A stretch of 64,000 nucleotides of DNA from contig NZ_ATXI01000002.1 of the NCBI RefSeq assembly GCF_000421605.1, positions 62,001-126,000 on the forward strand. Reading direction: 5' to 3'. This document shows positions 17,945-26,298 of the stretch, one piece after another (position 1 is the first letter of the stretch; each line of letters opens with the position of its first letter). The notes under the pieces are model-generated. The model had not been told where the DNA came from and searched no databases. It saw only the letters and a program-made list of their open reading frames with translations. Position numbers and translations under genes: made by a program. The DNA is from Thermodesulfobacterium thermophilum DSM 1276 (GTDB taxonomy: Bacteria > Desulfobacterota > Thermodesulfobacteria > Thermodesulfobacteriales > Thermodesulfobacteriaceae).

Positions 17945-18030
17945 AGTTATGAAATTATAACTAAAAAAACAAAAAAGTAAAAATTTTATGGGAAGTTAAA
18001 TAAATCTGAGAGTTTTAAAGAGTTTTAAAC

Positions 18031-18065
18031 AAAAAGCCCTGCTTCTAAACGAAGCAGGGCTTTTT
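18031..18065 (-). terminator. Perfect intrinsic terminator after the FKBP gene
   Basis: A 15-base perfect stem (18031-18045 with 18051-18065) with a 5-base loop (TAAAC) ends in T's on the minus strand, 6 bases beyond the FKBP stop codon. It separates this gene from the antiporter pair downstream. Confidence 0.93.
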
Positions 18066-18071
18066 GGACGA

Positions 18072-18536
18072 TTAAAGAACGATGTTTTCTTCGTCTGGGG
18101 TGAGGATTTTTTCTAACTTGATTTTAAAAATCAAGTCTTCTCCTGCTAAAGGTGGATTAAGGTCTAACACTATCCCCTCTTCGGTAACCTCTAAAATGGT
18201 TGCAGGAAAGGTCATCTCTCCTTGAGGAGTATCAACGATGAGGTTTAACATCAAGCCTGGCTCTGGAGCTACATCCAAACTTAATGCCTCTTTGGGGATA
18301 GATCTTACCAAATTTTCATCCTTGGGACCAAAGGCCTTTTCTGAAGGAATAAGCACCTCTTTTTCTTCTCCCTCTTCCATTCCGATCACCGCTTCAGAAA
18401 GTCCAGGGATAATCTCAGCAGAACCAACCTGAAAGATAAAAGGTTCTCCATCATAGGTGTTTTCAAAAACCTCACCGTTTTTCAGCTGACCTACACAATG
18501 AATGCTTACCACATCTCCTAACTGAACCTTACGCAT
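18072..18536 (-). CDS. FKBP-type peptidyl-prolyl isomerase (SlyD-like)
   Basis: SlyD-type FKBPs speed proline isomerisation and act as chaperones in the cytoplasm. The protein has the FKBP start VQLGDVVSIHCVGQLKNGEVFENT, a PFIFQVGSAEIIPGLSEAVIGMEEGEEKEV core, and the insert-in-flap segment between residues about 65 and 130 (PEKAFGPKDENLV...). A His-rich metal tail as in E. coli SlyD is absent. I place the start at 18536 (MRKVQLGD), because AAGGAG lies 7 bases before it; the upstream 15 codons have no family match. Its own terminator suggests a single-gene transcript. Confidence 0.9.
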   Translation of the reverse strand: MRKVQLGDVVSIHCVGQLKNGEVFENTYDGEPFIFQVGSAEIIPGLSEAVIGMEEGEEKEVLIPSEKAFGPKDENLVRSIPKEALSLDVAPEPGLMLNLIVDTPQGEMTFPATILEVTEEGIVLDLNPPLAGEDLIFKIKLEKILTPDEENIVL

Positions 18537-18676
18537 AACTAAACTCCTTATTTTTAGAAAATGATAGAAGCTGAAAGACAAGAGGATCGGACTCTTGAGT
18601 CTCTCATCCTTCTACCTTAATTTTTAACAATAACACATAAGAAGAAAAAAACAAGTCTGATCTAAAACAAAAGAAT

Positions 18677-19153
18677 CTAACAATTGTCTTTTAACACTAC
18701 CAAACCAAAACAAGCAATAACTTCCTTGTTACCTTCTAAAAGCAATCCTTCAGCACTTCTAGCTTTTATCCCTATATCTAAAGGAGAGAGCCCTGTAAGC
18801 TCTGCTATACGAGTTTTCATCAACTCGTAGTAGGGACTTAATTTAGGCTGGTCACAAACAAAGGTAAGGTCTATCTGGTGGATGGTGTACCCTTTTTCTT
18901 TTACTTTTGAAAGTGCTTGTTTTAAAAGCTCAGTACTATCTATATCCTTATACTTTGGGTTTTTATCAGGAAAAAGAATACCTATATCAGGCAAACCTGC
19001 AGCAGAAAGCATAGCATCTATAAGTGCGTGAAGCCCCACATCGCCGTCCGAATGTCCTAAAAGTCCCTTTTCAAAAGGGATTTCAACCCCGCACAACCTT
19101 AATGGCCTTCCTTCAACCAAACGATGCAAGTCAAAACTAAAACCAAATCGCAA
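18677..19153 (-). CDS. ispF: 2-C-methyl-D-erythritol 2,4-cyclodiphosphate synthase
   Basis: IspF closes the cyclic diphosphate in the MEP isoprenoid pathway. The 158-residue protein has the metal ligands of FDLHRL (Asp8, His10) and the GHSDGDVGLHALIDAMLSAAGLPDIGILFPD block (33-63) with the third His ligand. The KARSAEGLL segment near 130 is also conserved. No ispD is fused or adjacent. A 95-base gap to the FKBP gene suggests separate transcripts. Confidence 0.96.
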   Translation of the reverse strand: MRFGFSFDLHRLVEGRPLRLCGVEIPFEKGLLGHSDGDVGLHALIDAMLSAAGLPDIGILFPDKNPKYKDIDSTELLKQALSKVKEKGYTIHQIDLTFVCDQPKLSPYYELMKTRIAELTGLSPLDIGIKARSAEGLLLEGNKEVIACFGLVVLKDNC

Positions 19154-19290
19154 ACTCTTGCCCCTTATTAGAACTACATATAAAATATAGCATCTAAAAA
19201 GTTAAAAACCAAGGAATCTTGAAAAATATATTAAACTCTTTTAAAGATTGCGCTTTACAAGTCAAGCGTTACAAGTAGGCACTCTTTTGG

Positions 19291-19318
19291 TTGAACCTTT
19301 AGACAATTACGATATAAT
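19291..19318 (+). promoter_or_regulatory. Promoter of the CARF-nuclease-like gene
   Basis: TTGAAC at 19291-19296 and a perfect TATAAT at 19313-19318 are separated by 16 bases. The expected start of transcription, near 19325, leaves a short leader with a AAGGAG ribosome-binding site before the TTG at 19359. Two copies of TTACAAGT lie just upstream, 14 bases apart. Confidence 0.65.
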
Positions 19319-19358
19319 TTTTATAAATTACTTTAAATTAAACTAAAAAGGAGTTTGT

Positions 19359-20660
19359 TTGGTTAAAAAAGGATTAACCTCAGATAGAAAAGCATTAGTT
19401 TTATTGATAGGCACCAACCCTCTGGCAAACTATGTAATCCCTCTTTATTTTAAGACATTTCATAACTATAGAAATTTCGTTTTTATTTTTTCTGAAGATA
19501 ACCAAGTACAAAAAGGTACCCAAATTTATGCTGAAAGGGTAAAAAATCTTCTTCATCTACACCCCGACCAGGTATTTTTTGTTCCGCTAAAAGACATAGG
19601 CAACGTTCAGCAGATTATCGAAGATCTTGATATGGTGGGCATCTGGGAAAAATTTGATGAAGTCCATCTCAACTACAAACCTGGGACCAAACCCATGGTA
19701 GTTGGGGTCTATAACTTTTTAAAAAATCTTTATCAGACCCGTTTTTCAGCTTCTTACTTAGACACAAGAAGGTTTAAAATTGTGTATGACAGCGGAGACA
19801 TCTTTCCGGTATTAGGAGACCTGAGAAATTATCTTTTTCTTGACATTAAAACCTTACTTAAGTTATCTCTTTATGAAAAATTAAAAGCAGATAGCTGGGA
19901 AGATTTTAAGTTTAAAGAAACTTTACAAACCATTAAAAAAGTAGTTATAGAAGAAAACAGGATAGAAGAGTTTTTGTCCTGGCTTGAAAATCCTTTTAGA
20001 AGAATTTTTAAAAACGATAAAGACCTTTTTAAAACAGCAAAAAGGTTTAAAGAGCATCTTAAAAAACCTGAAATCAGAAGTTTTATAGAAACCTTAGAAA
20101 CATCTACCCCGGATTTTGTCTGGGAAATATTGGAAAGTTTACCAGAAGACAAGAAGCTTACTGAAGGAAGAAGCCTCTGGGTTCCACCTGAAAACCTTGG
20201 TAAAGAAGCCCTTAAACAAAGGGTCAAGGATTCTATAGAATTTTTAGACGGTCTTTGGCTTGAATGGTATGTATATGGAGAATTAAAAGAAAAACTTGAA
20301 GACCTTGGGCTTAAAGAAAAAATGCAATTTGGGCTTTCTCTTAAGGCTCAAAAAGACTCAAAACCTTTTGAACTGGATCTTTTTATCATAAACGGTTATC
20401 AGTTAATAGGTATCTCGATTACCACAGAAGACAGGTCTAACATCTGCAAGCTTAAAGGTTTTGAGATTATCCATAGGGTTAAACAGATAGGAGGAGAAGA
20501 AGGGAGAGCTTTTCTAATAACCGGATTGCCTAAAGAAAAAGTCAAAGAAACCCAGAAAGACCTTTCCTTTGTAGACGGAAGTTTAGAGTCAAAAATCGTG
20601 ATCTATGGAAGAGAAGACTGGAAAGAAATAGGCCTTAAACTTATAGACGAAGTTTTTTAA
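19359..20660 (+). CDS. CARF-domain protein with Card1/Can2-like nuclease-type C-terminus
   Basis: The 433-residue protein starts like a CARF domain: ALVLLIGTNPLANYVIPLYF near residues 12-31, a Rossmann-type strand-loop-helix that binds cyclic oligoadenylate in CRISPR ancillary effectors. The C-terminal part (about 285-433) resembles the DUF1887/Card1 (Can2) endonuclease fold: FLDGLWLEWYVYGEL near 292, FELDLFI near 335, then KLKGFEIIHRVKQIGGEEGRAFLIT. The family's ExK motif should follow ELD, but here that position reads GISITTED, so both Glu and Lys are replaced. Start is TTG with AAGGAG 6 bases upstream. It has its own promoter, and its stop overlaps the convergent J-domain gene by 4 bases. 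No cas genes or array lie within 19 kb on the left or 43 kb on the right. Confidence 0.7.
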   Translation: MVKKGLTSDRKALVLLIGTNPLANYVIPLYFKTFHNYRNFVFIFSEDNQVQKGTQIYAERVKNLLHLHPDQVFFVPLKDIGNVQQIIEDLDMVGIWEKFDEVHLNYKPGTKPMVVGVYNFLKNLYQTRFSASYLDTRRFKIVYDSGDIFPVLGDLRNYLFLDIKTLLKLSLYEKLKADSWEDFKFKETLQTIKKVVIEENRIEEFLSWLENPFRRIFKNDKDLFKTAKRFKEHLKKPEIRSFIETLETSTPDFVWEILESLPEDKKLTEGRSLWVPPENLGKEALKQRVKDSIEFLDGLWLEWYVYGELKEKLEDLGLKEKMQFGLSLKAQKDSKPFELDLFIINGYQLIGISITTEDRSNICKLKGFEIIHRVKQIGGEEGRAFLITGLPKEKVKETQKDLSFVDGSLESKIVIYGREDWKEIGLKLIDEVF

Positions 20661-21583
20661 TCTCCCTTTAGCTTAAGAAGTTCTTCCACCACCCTTCTAA
20701 GTCTTATAAAACCTTCTTTAGACCCTCCATGGTCTGGGTGTAATACTTTAGCCCTTTTTCTAAAAAGGCCTAATATCTCTTTTCTATTAGCTCTTTTTAT
20801 TTCTTCTATAGGTACCTCAAGATAATAAGAGGCTTCTTGATAAATCTTTTCAATCGAAACAAAAATCATAGGCTCTCTCGGATACCCCTTATGCTTTTTA
20901 AAACCCTCATCAAAATATAACCAGAGGTATCTACAAAAATAATTTTTTAAAAGCTCTTCTTTGTTTAATCCCATACAAAAACTTTCATCCTCTAAAACTT
21001 GGCAAAAATTTTTTAAAAACAAAACATCTACCTCTTCTTCTTTCATCTTATAAGGTAGTCTTAACACCCCAAAAATTGCCCTTACATACTTTATTTTTTC
21101 CCTATAAGGTAGCTCATCCTCCATATCCCAGAAAAAGTTTTCAAGCTCGTCTCTTGATTTTTCCATAAGGTTTTTTAAAAAAGGAAAAGGATGAAAAAGA
21201 AACTTGTCTGGTTCAAGGACCCCAAGCTTCAAAACCAAATACCTTTTTATATCAAAGGGATGTAATACCTCTAAATTAAGCGATTTTTTAGATTGTTTTC
21301 TTGTTTTAGGTTTTTCAAACTGAAGGATGATTCTTTGGGCTTCGGGATTTAAAAATCTGAAAAATAGTTTTTCTAATTCATGCTGATCGGTAGGATATCC
21401 TAAGGATTCTAAAACCTCCTCTAATTCTATAGAAAAGGCTACATCACTATAATAGGTGATATATTTCTCTGGATTGGTCCCTAAGTTTAATACAAGTCTG
21501 CTTTTCCAGTAAGGTGCCTCATAGTAGGATTCTTTAAGGCTGTATTCATAACCTCCTGGAACCGGTCTTCTTGCTATGTACAT
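20657..21583 (-). CDS. J-domain protein with large uncharacterised N-terminal region
   Basis: The last ~60 residues of this 308-residue protein form a J-domain, with the DnaK-stimulating HPD tripeptide in LFRKRAKVLHPDHGGSKEGF near 273-292. The N-terminal 230 residues are charged and match no domain I know. J-domain proteins recruit Hsp70 to specific clients. It lies 22 bases after the TPR/beta-barrel gene and is probably the last gene of the exopolysaccharide operon, so the client could be a component of that machine. That assignment is inferred from position. Its end overlaps the convergent CARF gene by 4 bases. Confidence 0.8.
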   Translation of the reverse strand: MYIARRPVPGGYEYSLKESYYEAPYWKSRLVLNLGTNPEKYITYYSDVAFSIELEEVLESLGYPTDQHELEKLFFRFLNPEAQRIILQFEKPKTRKQSKKSLNLEVLHPFDIKRYLVLKLGVLEPDKFLFHPFPFLKNLMEKSRDELENFFWDMEDELPYREKIKYVRAIFGVLRLPYKMKEEEVDVLFLKNFCQVLEDESFCMGLNKEELLKNYFCRYLWLYFDEGFKKHKGYPREPMIFVSIEKIYQEASYYLEVPIEEIKRANRKEILGLFRKRAKVLHPDHGGSKEGFIRLRRVVEELLKLKGD

Positions 21584-21605
21584 AATATTATGTTTCTTTT
21601 TTTAC

Positions 21606-23129
21606 CTAAAAAACATATTTTAGCAAAAATCCTGTTTGGTAGTACTTCCATCCAGAGGTCGTTCCTGCTGCGTAGTTTCCTCCCTCTATCGACATTTCAA
21701 AGTTCAAGTTTTCGTTAAGTTTAATACCTAAAGTACCTGTACCCCCATAGGCCTTATCATAAGACCAAAGTCCATAACGCCTAAAGGTTTGATGACCGAT
21801 AAAGGGTTCCAAATAAACGTAAACTTTCGGGTTTTCGTAATAAATAGTTAAAAACAATTGGTTTGACCAAAAATCATCAGGGTCAAAATATCCGTGTCTT
21901 TTCTGTTTATCAAAGTCTAAATAAACCACCCTGTATCCAAGGCTTACTGTAGGATTACCAAAGTTAATCTTATAACGAACAGAACCTTGGACAGAGTCTG
22001 CTTGGTTATCATCTGAATACCAACGACGATTATAATTAGCATAAAAAGAAATACGGTCTGTAACCGACTGATTAATAAAATAATTTATCGATAAAACTCT
22101 TATTACGTCTTCCATAAGCTCTGCGGTATCTGTAAGGACACTTTTATTAACACTTAATCCTGTACTCCCTCTACCAGCCAATAGATTTAACCCCACCCCT
22201 CCTATCACAAAGGTCTTATCTTTTCCTCCTTGAGAAAAACCCAAGGAAACAGAACCCCATAGAGGATGGGTTAACCTCTTACCTACTTCAAAGATTAATT
22301 CATCAGAGTAAGAGGTTCGCAGATTATCTGAGCCCTCCCTATAAAAATAATTGCCAACCACCCTAAAGTCTTTCAGATAGCTTTCAAACCCTAACCGATA
22401 GGTATAAACTTCGTTTTCGTCGGTATCATGAAAATAAGAAAATCCTGTTAATACAGCAGGATTAAAGATAGATTTTTTATACAACTCAAGGTCTTTTACG
22501 TCTTTTTCCTGATAAGGATACCCTGGCTTTAAGAGTTTAAAATTTTCTTCTAATTTAGAAGGTATCCTTAAACTACCATAAGCATAAGCCTTACCTAACC
22601 TGGCGTCAAAATCATCCCTTTTGGCAAGGATTTGATCGTACAGATCTAAAGCCTTATCAGGCCTTACCAAAAACCTCAAAGCATTAGCCTTAACCAACAA
22701 AGCTTCTTCATCAGCAGGGTCTTTTTTAAGCAAAGCGTCAACCATACTTAAAGCTTCTATCTGTCTTCCTTGCCAAGAAAGCACCCTTGCCAGCTGTAGG
22801 ATTGCCCTACGATTTTGAGGGTCTTTTCTTAAAACCTCTCTTAAAATCTCTTCTGATTCCTTTAGTTTTCCTCCCCAAGAAATTCTGGTAGCCATGGTAA
22901 TAAGCTCTTCTATCTCATACTCTTTATACAACCGAAGAGCTTCTATGTACTCTGTAGCAGCTTTTTTGATCTCTCCTTTTTTAAACAGCTCATCTCCTGC
23001 TTTTTTATGCTGAAAGGATTGTTCTTTGTTTTTATCTTGAGGAGTTAAACCCACGGTTTCAGCCAAACCATATCCTTGTCCTAAAAACCATAAGGTTAAA
23101 ATCAAGATTAAAACACCAAACTTTTTCAT
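21606..23129 (-). CDS. TPR plus outer-membrane beta-barrel protein (PgaA/YaiO-like exporter)
   Basis: A signal peptide (residues 1-23, ending GLAE) leads into TPR units over about 35-200 (for example EILREVLRKDPQNRRAILQL and ALLKKDPADEEALLVKANAL). The rest, about 210-507, is a run of amphipathic strands ending in LLKYVF, as in outer-membrane barrels of the YaiO type. PgaA, the export channel for poly-N-acetylglucosamine, has the same periplasmic TPR then barrel order but is longer (about 800). Its ATG overlaps the deacetylase stop by 4 bases. I infer that it exports and guides the operon's polymer across the outer membrane. Confidence 0.82.
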   Translation of the reverse strand: MKKFGVLILILTLWFLGQGYGLAETVGLTPQDKNKEQSFQHKKAGDELFKKGEIKKAATEYIEALRLYKEYEIEELITMATRISWGGKLKESEEILREVLRKDPQNRRAILQLARVLSWQGRQIEALSMVDALLKKDPADEEALLVKANALRFLVRPDKALDLYDQILAKRDDFDARLGKAYAYGSLRIPSKLEENFKLLKPGYPYQEKDVKDLELYKKSIFNPAVLTGFSYFHDTDENEVYTYRLGFESYLKDFRVVGNYFYREGSDNLRTSYSDELIFEVGKRLTHPLWGSVSLGFSQGGKDKTFVIGGVGLNLLAGRGSTGLSVNKSVLTDTAELMEDVIRVLSINYFINQSVTDRISFYANYNRRWYSDDNQADSVQGSVRYKINFGNPTVSLGYRVVYLDFDKQKRHGYFDPDDFWSNQLFLTIYYENPKVYVYLEPFIGHQTFRRYGLWSYDKAYGGTGTLGIKLNENLNFEMSIEGGNYAAGTTSGWKYYQTGFLLKYVF

Positions 23130-23923
23130 AGGTTCTCTCCTTTTGTAACCAAGTTTTTAAAATCTTCTAAACTAAAATAATGGTTTAAGTTAAACCTCGG
23201 GATAAATGGGGAATTTAAGGCAGGGTTATAATAAGTGCTCTCTATGGTTTCTTCTTCAGACATAAAGATATTTTTAAATCCAAGCTTTTTCAAAATCTTA
23301 ACATGCTCAGAAGTTAACCTTTCTCCCAAAGGAGACGAAAAGGTAGTAACCTCGATTTTTAGGTGTTTAAAAGCCTCTTCTTTAAACCTTAAAAGATCCT
23401 CCTCAAACTTTTTCAAGCTCAACTTTTTACTCCAGTTAGGAAAGTGAAAATCATAGCTATGGCATCCTATCTCAAGTAAGCCTTCATCGAGAATTTCTCT
23501 GTATTCATCCCAGCTTATGAACCAGCCTTTACCAACTTTACTACCTATAACATTCATCACCACCTTAAACCTATACTCTCTTAAAAGAGGATAGGCATAT
23601 TCCAAAAAGGTATAACTCCCGTCGTCAAAGGTAAGCATAATCTTTTTTCTTTTTTTTGCCAAACTTTGGTCTAATTCCTGTGGCAAGAGGGTCTCAAACC
23701 CTGATGAGTAGAGAAATTCCATCTGAGAAAAAAACTCCTCAGGGGTAACGGTATAAGGTGTAAGAGGTTCATAGGCTATCTCATGATAAAGTAAAACCGG
23801 GAAACTTTCCTCTTGAGAGGCATTTTTTTCCTCAAAAGAAAAAACCAAAGATTTAGAGGTCAAACTTCCAAGGCTTGATAAAAGCAGTAACTTTAACGTC
23901 TCTCTTCTGCTAATTTTTCTCAT
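23126..23923 (-). CDS. NodB-type polysaccharide deacetylase with Tat-like signal
   Basis: The 265-residue protein has a twin-arginine-like leader (ISRRETLKLLLLSSLGS), so it is probably exported folded to the periplasm. The NodB domain has LYHEIAYEPLTPY near 45, the metal/catalytic TFDDGSYTF near 97-105 and the metal-binding HSYDFHFP near 155. It resembles the N-terminal deacetylase half of PgaB/IcaB, which removes acetyl groups from poly-GlcNAc and thereby allows export. It overlaps its upstream glycosidase-like neighbour by 14 bases and the exporter by 4 bases. Confidence 0.88.
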   Translation of the reverse strand: MRKISRRETLKLLLLSSLGSLTSKSLVFSFEEKNASQEESFPVLLYHEIAYEPLTPYTVTPEEFFSQMEFLYSSGFETLLPQELDQSLAKKRKKIMLTFDDGSYTFLEYAYPLLREYRFKVVMNVIGSKVGKGWFISWDEYREILDEGLLEIGCHSYDFHFPNWSKKLSLKKFEEDLLRFKEEAFKHLKIEVTTFSSPLGERLTSEHVKILKKLGFKNIFMSEEETIESTYYNPALNSPFIPRFNLNHYFSLEDFKNLVTKGENL

Positions 23924-26294
23924 TTTTTAAGTACCTTTGTAAAATAAAATAACTCTTTTTTAAACGGGTATGAAAAGAGGGAACGTTCCATTTTTCCCAA
24001 ACATACGTATTAATTTTGTCTTTTTCTAAAGGATTAGGCCTAAAATCAAGTACTTTTAAAGCTCTGGGAGGGTTTAATGGGTCAGGCTTGTAACTTATCA
24101 CCACCACCCTAATACCGTCAGACTCCTTCCAAAGGATGTTTTTTTCCTTCCAAAACATCTTTCTTGAGCTTGGGTCTGAAAAATTTAAAAGCTCCCAAGG
24201 TAGCCTGATCTCTATCAAGTTATCTTTTATGTAAAAATCTGCTAAACTATCAAAAACTGGATTTTCTGGCTTAAGGCTACCAAACCTTAAACTACTTAAG
24301 TTATAAAACTTTGGACCAAAAAGTTTTTTAAAATCTTTGGTAATCCTTCTCATGTTGGTTTTACATAATATCAAGTTCCATTTTCCTGCAAGGCTTTTTT
24401 GCGGAAAAACCTCTTCTTTAGGAGAAAACAACTTATCGTGAGAAAGCATTTTATTATAAGACGAGGCTACAAGTAGTCTGGAATCTTTTTTTCCGGTAAT
24501 ATGCAACAAAAATTTTAACCCCACAGGAGAAATAAGGTTGATACCTGCAGGAAAAGAAAATTCGCCATATTCTTTATGCCCAGTATCTATCCCGACAAAA
24601 AATTGAGTCTCTTTTAAATTTATCTTTGTTGAGACCTCTACCAGGATGTACAAAAAACCCTCATCATTAGTAAGTCTTATCGATTTTATCTCTCCTTCTT
24701 TGTTTAGAGGGTTAAAGTTTTTGTAAGCTATGAAAGCTTCTTCCCATTCTTTAAGTTCACCAGATAAAGAAACTATCTTTTTAGGATATCCAGGATATAC
24801 TTCTAAAAGTCCGTAGTTTTCCTCTGGGTCCTGCAGATTAAACCATAGAGACTTTCTCTCTCTTGGTAAATAGTACTTCATAAAAAGCCAGTTTACTTTA
24901 AACCATTCGTCAGCCCAGCTAAAAATCACATATCCTGTACAGTTTGCCTTTTCAATGTCTTTGATCATCTCTACCAAGATTCTTCCTTGTTCAACCTCAT
25001 TTTTTCCACCATGAGTCCAACCATGGACTTGCCAGTGAGCAGAAGCTCTACTTGTAGGTATACCAAACTCTGCGATTAACAAGGCTTGCCCTTTATGATG
25101 TTCTTTGAGACGCTTTAAGTAAGCCAAATAAGGTCTTTTTTCTGTTAAAAACTCATAGTTCATAAAATCTGGATAGTAGGGATAAACGTGATATGAAGAA
25201 AAAAAACAGTTAAAAGAGCTTTTTATTTTATAGGTATCAAAAACTTCCATGTCTTCGTTCTCGTTACATTTTTTTAAGTTAGGTTTTACTCCGATAAAAA
25301 AAGACTCTTCATCTTCTATGTTGCTTTCCGTAGGATGTTCTATAGGGTCAAGGGGTATCCAGTTTACCACAGAAACCAACGGTAAATGCCCATAGGTCTC
25401 ATAAGAATAGTTTAAAAGATAGTCTAAAATCTGAGTATTCCACACCTCAAAGGGATTCCCTTTTTCTATGTAAAGATATTTTCCGTAGAAATCTTTATCT
25501 TTTCTCGCATAACGTTCGTTATATCCTTTAACCAAACAGGCTTCAGGTTCTCTTCCAAAAAGATATCCTAACAAGAAAGGGGATATATCCCACAGATATT
25601 TTCCCGAAGGGAACCCAGGTCTTTCAGAAAGGCTGGCATTTCCATGGACAGCGTCCACCACATCCTTTATATGGGTTTTCAACCTATTTAAAAACTCTGG
25701 ATCATCGAGCACCTCTGCCCTCTCAGGTTCATACCAAATTCCCTGCAGCAAAAAAAGCTTAGGCTCTTTTTGATTAAACTCATATAGTGCCTGATAAAAA
25801 CCAGGAGACTGAAGAGCATATACTCGAATGGTGTTTATCCCCATTTCATGGATTAATTGAAACCATTCCAAATAAGTTTTCATCTTTATCGGATACTCTC
25901 CAGGGAAATAACCTGGAAGAGCAAGCCCGAGGTTAACCCCTTTTATCCAGAATTTTTCCCAATGTTTTTGTTTTTTAATGTAAACATAGTCTCCTTCAGC
26001 CTTAAATCTAATTTCTTGATGGGAACGTTTAATTTGCACGTCTTTTAATAGCTCTCCTATTTCTTCTATCTTTTTTTGAGCCTTTTCATTTTGTGGGTCT
26101 ATTTCAAGTAATTTATGATAAGCCCAAAGGGCAGAGGAGAAATCATTGAGATGATAGTAAGCCTCAGCCACACCTAACCATCCCTCTTTTTTAAATCCTT
26201 GATTTATAGCCTCTTTAAATAAGTTTAAAGCTTCTTGATAATCCCCTCTATTTAAAGCCTCTTGTCCTAAAAACAAAAATTTATTCAACACCAT
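23910..26294 (-). CDS. TPR plus glycoside-hydrolase-like TIM-barrel protein
   Basis: This 794-residue protein begins with two or three TPR units (about 1-85). A (beta/alpha)8-type glycosidase region follows (about 110-490): WIKGVNLGLALPGYFPGEYP near 118, MGINTIRVYAL near 155, a candidate acid GREPEA near 248 and a candidate nucleophile in LIAEFGIPTS near 408, as in clan GH-A. The C-terminal third is beta-rich and could bind carbohydrate. No signal peptide or membrane helix is visible at the annotated start, which is odd for a polysaccharide hydrolase. It lies 4 bases after the GT2 gene. It may be the counterpart of PgaB's C-terminal hydrolase domain, split off as its own protein. Confidence 0.75.
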   Translation of the reverse strand: MVLNKFLFLGQEALNRGDYQEALNLFKEAINQGFKKEGWLGVAEAYYHLNDFSSALWAYHKLLEIDPQNEKAQKKIEEIGELLKDVQIKRSHQEIRFKAEGDYVYIKKQKHWEKFWIKGVNLGLALPGYFPGEYPIKMKTYLEWFQLIHEMGINTIRVYALQSPGFYQALYEFNQKEPKLFLLQGIWYEPERAEVLDDPEFLNRLKTHIKDVVDAVHGNASLSERPGFPSGKYLWDISPFLLGYLFGREPEACLVKGYNERYARKDKDFYGKYLYIEKGNPFEVWNTQILDYLLNYSYETYGHLPLVSVVNWIPLDPIEHPTESNIEDEESFFIGVKPNLKKCNENEDMEVFDTYKIKSSFNCFFSSYHVYPYYPDFMNYEFLTEKRPYLAYLKRLKEHHKGQALLIAEFGIPTSRASAHWQVHGWTHGGKNEVEQGRILVEMIKDIEKANCTGYVIFSWADEWFKVNWLFMKYYLPRERKSLWFNLQDPEENYGLLEVYPGYPKKIVSLSGELKEWEEAFIAYKNFNPLNKEGEIKSIRLTNDEGFLYILVEVSTKINLKETQFFVGIDTGHKEYGEFSFPAGINLISPVGLKFLLHITGKKDSRLLVASSYNKMLSHDKLFSPKEEVFPQKSLAGKWNLILCKTNMRRITKDFKKLFGPKFYNLSSLRFGSLKPENPVFDSLADFYIKDNLIEIRLPWELLNFSDPSSRKMFWKEKNILWKESDGIRVVVISYKPDPLNPPRALKVLDFRPNPLEKDKINTYVWEKWNVPSFHTRLKKSYFILQRYLKNEKN

Positions 26295-26298
26295 TTAG

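Noticed and set aside
19154-19358. Search for a CRISPR array or leader beside the CARF gene
   Set aside because: Only two TTACAAGT words 14 bases apart are present; there is no repeat-spacer pattern here or elsewhere in the window.
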